Assembly (NCBI RefSeq): GCF_008728965.1
Contig: NZ_VSMC01000025.1
Coordinates: 1 to 47,765 of the forward strand
From: Heminiphilus faecis
GTDB lineage: Bacteria > Bacteroidota > Bacteroidia > Bacteroidales > Muribaculaceae
Direction: 5' to 3'
DNA: 47,765 nucleotides
Part shown: one piece after another, positions 43,423-47,765 of the stretch
Layout: each line of letters starts with the position of its first letter
How positions within the stretch are numbered: the stretch's first letter is position 1
Position numbers and translations under genes: made by a program
Notes under the pieces: generated by a model
Told to the model about the DNA's origin: nothing
Seen by the model: the letters and a program-made list of their open reading frames with translations, nothing else
The model's database searches: none

Positions 43423-44415
43423 TCAGTTATCGGTAGTGTTTCGTTCGAATTCAAACATGCTGCCTGTCGGCAGATATTCCCATGTGGAATTGGTAAATAC
43501 GACCTTGGCGTTGCTGCCGTCAAGAGTGATTACCCCGTGGATGGGATTGCCCGCAGCATCAGTAGCGACAAACCGCAATCCGTCGGGTGTTATTTTGCCT
43601 TTTCCGTCATCCAGATAAGTCAGACGAAAAAGCGCCATCTTAACCCTATACTCTCCTTTCCGATCCTCCGTTATTATCAGACTTGATTCATCAGCAGGAC
43701 TACGATAAGCACCTGTATAGGATAAGCTGCCTGACGGCGCCCCTACGGTAAACAGATATCGGACTTTAACACTATAACGGCGTGAGATACGGCGCATATG
43801 GTCCATACCCGCCCCACTGTCAAATACCACATTGCTGAATCGCGGAGCTTCATAATAATTGGGGCCAGTCTCCACTATTTCCAGCGGCATAGACAATATC
43901 AGCTTCTCATTAGAGGCAATAAACAAAGCCTTTTCTCTTGCCGCATCAAGAGCCGCTTTCAGCCCCTGACGGTTATACGACTCCATGTCACTGTTGTCAA
44001 GCGATGAAATATGAAAGCTCGATATACCCTGCGATGGCAGTGATGAAGCTATCTTGTCAAGCCGGCTTAAGTCAGTCAACACGAACGAAAGTGTCTTAGC
44101 CATCAGAAATCTTTCTGACGATGAGCGATTGCGGAAGTTTCCCATATCGAAAACTGTAACTTCCGACACCCCGGCTTCTGCAAGCGTATTACGCACTTGG
44201 TTCTCTATTTCTGACAGCACGATTTTCACACTGTCGCCTGCGCCTGATACGGGCCTGAAGTATTCCTCGATGCCGATTTCAACCGTTATGCGGTCAGGAA
44301 CGATATTGAGCGTGGCAGTTCCGGTAACCTCTATAAAAGCCGGATTGCCCGCACAGGCCACTGACGTCGAAAGCATAAGCGCCAACGATGCCAATATGAA
44401 TTTAATTCTATTCAT
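43423..44415 (-). CDS. SIMPL-domain (DUF541) exported protein
   Basis: A 330-residue protein with a signal peptide (to about residue 22, VACA). Residues 25-225 are a SIMPL domain: FIEVTGTATLNIVPDRITVEIGIEEY, NTLAEAGVSEVTV, ALDAAREKALFIAS and the later YSVKVRYLF. The last ~100 residues form an extra beta-rich region (YRVKMALFRLTYLDDGKGKI, GNPIHGVITLDG) not part of the core domain. SIMPL proteins assemble into rings in the envelope, with unclear function. It overlaps the upstream small membrane-protein gene by 4 bp. Confidence 0.87.
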   Translation of the reverse strand: MNRIKFILASLALMLSTSVACAGNPAFIEVTGTATLNIVPDRITVEIGIEEYFRPVSGAGDSVKIVLSEIENQVRNTLAEAGVSEVTVFDMGNFRNRSSSERFLMAKTLSFVLTDLSRLDKIASSLPSQGISSFHISSLDNSDMESYNRQGLKAALDAAREKALFIASNEKLILSMPLEIVETGPNYYEAPRFSNVVFDSGAGMDHMRRISRRYSVKVRYLFTVGAPSGSLSYTGAYRSPADESSLIITEDRKGEYRVKMALFRLTYLDDGKGKITPDGLRFVATDAAGNPIHGVITLDGSNAKVVFTNSTWEYLPTGSMFEFERNTTDN

Positions 44416-44654
44416 CGGCTTTTCGTTCTCATAAATTCAATTAAAGAAAACGCCAAATGGATGAAAATACCATAGACCACCGTTGCAACCAGCGCCATAC
44501 CTTCATAAACAAGTATCAACCGATACAACGGCACAGGATACTCCGGCCGCGCCTGTACTACAGCTGCAATAACGGCACATACACTCAACACCACAAAAAC
44601 GACAGCCATCGAAACCGGAGCCAAACCAAACCGATATTTACCTATACGTATCAT
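44412..44654 (-). CDS. Small two-helix membrane protein (80 aa)
   Basis: Two hydrophobic segments (about residues 13-35 and 44-70) with a short loop (RPEYPVPLY) and a basic C-terminus (RTKSR). I recognise no family. The gene is 17 bp after the aldo/keto reductase stop and overlaps the SIMPL gene by 4 bp, so it is a real part of the operon. It may anchor or assist one of the neighbouring exported proteins (inference). Confidence 0.75.
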   Translation of the reverse strand: MIRIGKYRFGLAPVSMAVVFVVLSVCAVIAAVVQARPEYPVPLYRLILVYEGMALVATVVYGIFIHLAFSLIEFMRTKSR

Positions 44655-44671
44655 TTAATGTCGGAATCATT

Positions 44672-46066
44672 CTACGGACGGTTCTGCTTCAGTTTCTCTA
44701 CAAAAGCGTCGATACGGGTCATCTGCTTCGGAATCTTTATGCCTTGCGGACAATGCGGGCTACACACTCCGCAACCAATGCAGTGCGACGCCTGCCGCAA
44801 CTTAGGTACCGAGCGGTCATAACCGACAAGAAATGCTTTGCGAGCCTTGGCATAGTTGGGGTCTTGAAGACTCTCCGGAACATTGCCTTCGTTTACGCAC
44901 TTATTGTAATGAGCGAATATGGCCGGTATGTCAAGCCCGTACGGGCAAGGCATACAGTATTTGCAGTCGGTACACGGCACTGTAGGATAATCAAGTATAA
45001 GCCGGGCTGAGGTCTCAAGAAGAGCCAATTCCTCTTCGTCGCATGGCTCAAGCGGAGAGTAAGTATGGATATTGTCCTGCAGATGCTCCATGTAGGTCAT
45101 ACCGCTAAGTACCGTCAGTATGCCTTCGGGAGTACCGGCAAAACGGAATGCCCACGACGCCACACTGTCATCGGGACGGCGGCGTTTGTACTCCTCCATT
45201 ATATGATTGTTGACCTGCGCCAGACGTCCGCCTAACAAAGGCTCCATAATCACGGCGGGAATGCCGCGTCGGTGCAGTTCGTCATACAGATATTCGGCAT
45301 CGGTATTTCTTTCGCTTATCTCCTTGGCATGCCTCCAGTCGATGTAGTTCATCTGTATCTGGGCAAACTCCCAGTGCACCTCACCCTTGTCATGCATCGA
45401 CAGAAGGTGGTCAAATACCTCGACATCACCGTGATAGGAGAAACCGAGATTGCGTACACGTCCCGCTTCTTTTTCCTTGCAGAGAAAGTCGAGCATGCCG
45501 TTGTCGATGTAACGTCCGTTGAAAGCCTCCATACCGCCCATGCCTATGCCGTGTAGCAAAAGATAGTCTATATAGTCGACCTGAAGCTCCTTCATGGAGT
45601 TGCGATACATAGCCAATGACTTTTCGCGGGGCCAAGTATCAGGTGAAAAATTGGACAGCTTGGTTGCTATAAAATAAGAGTCACGCGGATGACGGCTCAA
45701 AGCTATGCCCATACTCTGCTCGCTCTTGCCCTTGCAGTAAGCGGGCGACGTGTCAAAATAATTTACACCGTGCGCCAGTGCGTAATCCACCTGCCGGTTC
45801 ACTGCATCCTGATCTATTATGTCCTCCCCGTTTTCATTCTTGGTCGGCAACCTCATACATCCGTAGCCGAGTATCGACACCTTGTCGCCTGTTGAAGGAT
45901 TGGTCCGATAGGTCATTGTTCCGTCAGAGGGCATGCCCGACGATATGCCCGGAGCGTCACTATTCTCTTTATTTCTAACACCGCAACGCGACAGAACCAT
46001 GCCGGCACTTCCGGCTCCTAACACCTGAAGAAATCTGCGGCGATCTATATTAATATTTTTTTTCAT
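44672..46066 (-). CDS. Tat-type aldo/keto reductase with ferredoxin domain
   Basis: A 464-residue fusion. The N-terminus has a twin-arginine-like signal (RRRFLQVLGAGSAGMVLSRCG, Arg9-11, possible lipobox Cys28). An aldo/keto reductase barrel follows with the usual catalytic Asp, Tyr, Lys and His (YFDTSPAY, FIATKLS, YLLLHGIG). The C-terminal ~110 residues carry two [4Fe-4S] motifs: CTDCKYCMPCP and CIGCGVCSPHCPQG. Such proteins are found in many anaerobes; the substrate is unknown. The start is 19 bp after a membrane ferredoxin gene, which suggests that electrons reach it from that protein. Confidence 0.88.
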   Translation of the reverse strand: MKKNINIDRRRFLQVLGAGSAGMVLSRCGVRNKENSDAPGISSGMPSDGTMTYRTNPSTGDKVSILGYGCMRLPTKNENGEDIIDQDAVNRQVDYALAHGVNYFDTSPAYCKGKSEQSMGIALSRHPRDSYFIATKLSNFSPDTWPREKSLAMYRNSMKELQVDYIDYLLLHGIGMGGMEAFNGRYIDNGMLDFLCKEKEAGRVRNLGFSYHGDVEVFDHLLSMHDKGEVHWEFAQIQMNYIDWRHAKEISERNTDAEYLYDELHRRGIPAVIMEPLLGGRLAQVNNHIMEEYKRRRPDDSVASWAFRFAGTPEGILTVLSGMTYMEHLQDNIHTYSPLEPCDEEELALLETSARLILDYPTVPCTDCKYCMPCPYGLDIPAIFAHYNKCVNEGNVPESLQDPNYAKARKAFLVGYDRSVPKLRQASHCIGCGVCSPHCPQGIKIPKQMTRIDAFVEKLKQNRP

Positions 46067-46085
46067 AACATTTATTCAATTTTCG

Positions 46086-47570
46086 TCAGACCATACGGTG
46101 TATCTCATGACCTTCAACATAAATAGCGCTGAACGGACGCACCGGACAAAGATTCTCACACGCACCGCAACCGATGCAACGCTCAGTATTGACCGACGGC
46201 ACCTTTGGCGAAGCCGGGTCTTCAGGCTTCAGAGCTATCATGGTTATGGCGCCTACAGGACAGTGACGCGCACAGTTGCCGCAGGATGTACCGTCGACGG
46301 CGGGAAGACAGTTTTCGCGTATCCACACCGCATGGCCCACCTGCACGGCACTCTTCTCGGCGGCATCGAGCGGCAGAATAGCTCCTACCGGACACACCTG
46401 AGAACAATCGGTGCACTCCGGACGACAATAACCGCGCTCGTAGCTCATCTCCGGCTGCATGAAAGTACCGGCTTCAACAGATGGACGCAATACACCCTCG
46501 GAGCATTTGCTTACACACAACTGACATGACGTACAATGCTTGTAAAAATTGTCATGGCTTTTACTGCCCGGTGGCGTTATACGTGTACGTCTTACAGGCT
46601 TTTTCTTATCTATAATCTCGGCAAGACCTCCGTCAACTGTTTTTTCCTGCGCCTTGACAGCAGCCGTAGCGGCAAGAAGAGCGCTGACTGTCAGAAAATC
46701 ACGACGGCCCTTGTCGTTGGCGGTAGAGTCACCTTCGCTTTTCCGGTCTTTTTTCTTTGAAGGATGAATATATGATATGGCACCTGTGCTGCAATTGCCA
46801 ATACAGTCCATACAAGCCACACAACGGGTATAATCGATACGTTCGTTTTTTGCGTCGATGCACGAGGCTTTGCACTCACGCGCACACTTGCCGCACTTAA
46901 CGCATTTCGACGAGTCGATAACCGGTTTAAGCAGTGAGAATTGCGACATATAGCCGAGTATGGTGCCTACAGGACAGACAGAATTGCAGTATATACGGCC
47001 TTTCCACCACGCCAATCCTCCTACAACAAGCAGCGTGACGACCCCAACCACAACCGCAGAAAGTGCAGCATAATAATCCACATTATAAAATGTATAGCTG
47101 TCGGGAGCTTCATTAGCCGCTATAAGATTGTTGACTTCGATATATGCCGGTCTTAGTAAAGACGATACGATGCGACCATATTCGCTATAAGGCTCGATGA
47201 AAGCTGCAAGCCTCGACAACCCAAGCATAAGCGCCACAACAAAAAGCAACAGCACCACACAACGCAGCAATGTCAACGGACGGCTGTAACCGAACTTATG
47301 ACGTCGATTGACCTTGCGATGCACCCATGATATGACATCCTGCATAACACCGAGCGGACACAGCACGGAACAATACACTCGTCCGAAAACAAACGGCAAG
47401 AGTATGAGCACTGCCAACGGCACTACGGCGGTGGAAAGCAGGGCCGGAATGAACTGCCACTTGGCAAGCCAGCCGAAATACCGGACTCCTATACCGGTAA
47501 AATCCAAAAACAGAAATGTGACAGCCAACAGGCATATCACTGCGAGAATTACACGAATTACTTTTAACAT
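46086..47570 (-). CDS. NapH-NapG-like fused membrane polyferredoxin
   Basis: A 494-residue iron-sulfur membrane protein. Residues 1-210 resemble NapH: four to five hydrophobic segments and two CxxxCP motifs (YCSVLCPLG, YCNSVCPVG). Residues 223-262 hold two [4Fe-4S] motifs (CVKCGKCAREC, CVACMDCIGNC). At 288-307 a second twin-arginine-like signal (KGRRDFLTVSALLAATAAV) is followed by four more Cys clusters (CTSCQLCVSKC, CTDCSQVCP, CGNCARHCP, CIGCGACENLCP), the plan of NapG. It thus reads as NapH joined to NapG. A likely role is passing electrons from menaquinol to the adjacent aldo/keto reductase (inference). First gene of the operon. Confidence 0.88.
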   Translation of the reverse strand: MLKVIRVILAVICLLAVTFLFLDFTGIGVRYFGWLAKWQFIPALLSTAVVPLAVLILLPFVFGRVYCSVLCPLGVMQDVISWVHRKVNRRHKFGYSRPLTLLRCVVLLLFVVALMLGLSRLAAFIEPYSEYGRIVSSLLRPAYIEVNNLIAANEAPDSYTFYNVDYYAALSAVVVGVVTLLVVGGLAWWKGRIYCNSVCPVGTILGYMSQFSLLKPVIDSSKCVKCGKCARECKASCIDAKNERIDYTRCVACMDCIGNCSTGAISYIHPSKKKDRKSEGDSTANDKGRRDFLTVSALLAATAAVKAQEKTVDGGLAEIIDKKKPVRRTRITPPGSKSHDNFYKHCTSCQLCVSKCSEGVLRPSVEAGTFMQPEMSYERGYCRPECTDCSQVCPVGAILPLDAAEKSAVQVGHAVWIRENCLPAVDGTSCGNCARHCPVGAITMIALKPEDPASPKVPSVNTERCIGCGACENLCPVRPFSAIYVEGHEIHRMV

Positions 47571-47601
47571 TGCACTTTAAAGCTGATTTTGCACTGAATT
47601 A

Positions 47602-47634
47602 CAAATTTAAACAATTATTTCCGTACCATCTAAA
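47602..47634 (-). promoter_or_regulatory. Promoter of the ferredoxin operon
   Basis: On the minus strand, TTTA (47631-47634) and a perfect TAAATTTG (47602-47609) are 21 bp apart. The message would start about 25 nt before the ATG of the polyferredoxin gene. Confidence 0.5.
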
Positions 47635-47691
47635 TGCAATGAAGATTCAAAATCGAAGTGCAAAAACTTTGCTTAGATAAGCAGACCAACC

Positions 47692-47753
47692 TCACTCCTC
47701 TCGGAGGGGGATGCCCAAGCGGCGGGGGCGGCCGAGTCCGCCCCCAAGAGTGA
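47692..47753. other. GC-rich nested hairpin element
   Basis: An outer stem TCACTC / GAGTGA (47692-47697, 47748-47753) encloses a strong 8-bp inner stem GGGGGCGG / CCGCCCCC (47724-47731, 47738-47745; loop CCGAGT) and a small CCTC-TCG-GAGG hairpin. The base composition is far more GC-rich than the surrounding DNA. It may be a dispersed intergenic repeat or part of an RNA that continues past the window edge. Confidence 0.5.
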
Positions 47754-47765
47754 ATCGGTAGAAAA

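Overview
The window looks like a chromosomal segment of a Bacteroidales bacterium, most likely a Muribaculaceae-type gut organism (inference). The evidence is Bacteroidota-type promoters (TTTG/TTG about 20 bp before TAnnTTTG), almost no Shine-Dalgarno sequences, class III fructose-bisphosphatase, an S16 protein with an Ala/Glu/Lys-rich tail, a 1122-residue SecA, a NigD-like lipoprotein, and heavy use of ATA isoleucine codons. I see no rRNA, tRNA, CRISPR array or complete insertion sequence.

Layout. 1-1500 is an accessory scar: repeats resembling a transposon end, a small orphan gene with its own terminator, a long dyad, and the C-terminal remnant of a lipoprotein gene whose intact paralogue follows at 1566-2099. 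2253-4953 carries fbp and rpsP. 5003-6307 is a DcaP-like porin, divergent from a thioredoxin-fold protein without active-site cysteines (6678-7181) that has a structured leader. 7241-11896 is a minus-strand run: TPR/PD40 protein, CstA, PHP histidinol-phosphatase, MetA. 12146-23446 is a tightly packed plus-strand run of seven genes: DUF4105 membrane protein, catalytically eroded alkaline-phosphatase-fold protein, secA, prolyl oligopeptidase, lipoprotein, murB, MBL hydrolase. A META-domain lipoprotein follows.

The most distinctive part is 24.4-37.0 kb. A three-gene overlapping operon encodes a double-module GT2 protein, a DUF4922 (GalT/HIT-like) to SpoIID fusion, and an AmpG-like permease. At 34.8-37.0 kb an AmgK-like sugar kinase fused to a RapZ C-terminal domain overlaps a MurU-like nucleotidyltransferase. 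I infer that these form a cytoplasmic peptidoglycan-sugar salvage route with a built-in GlcN6P sensor. Between them lie a NigD-like lipoprotein, an ECF sigma factor and an anti-sigma protein fused to an outer-membrane barrel, resembling the dual membrane-spanning anti-sigma (Dma) family of Bacteroidota, and a secreted GH13 amylase.

The right part holds a PLP aminotransferase with an FtsX/LolE-like permease, rsfS-ftsH, a DUF6291-like gene, and a five-gene minus-strand operon. That operon encodes a NapH-NapG-like fused ferredoxin membrane protein, a Tat-type aldo/keto reductase-ferredoxin, a small membrane protein, a SIMPL-domain protein and a MmcQ/YjbR protein. The window ends in a GC-rich hairpin element.
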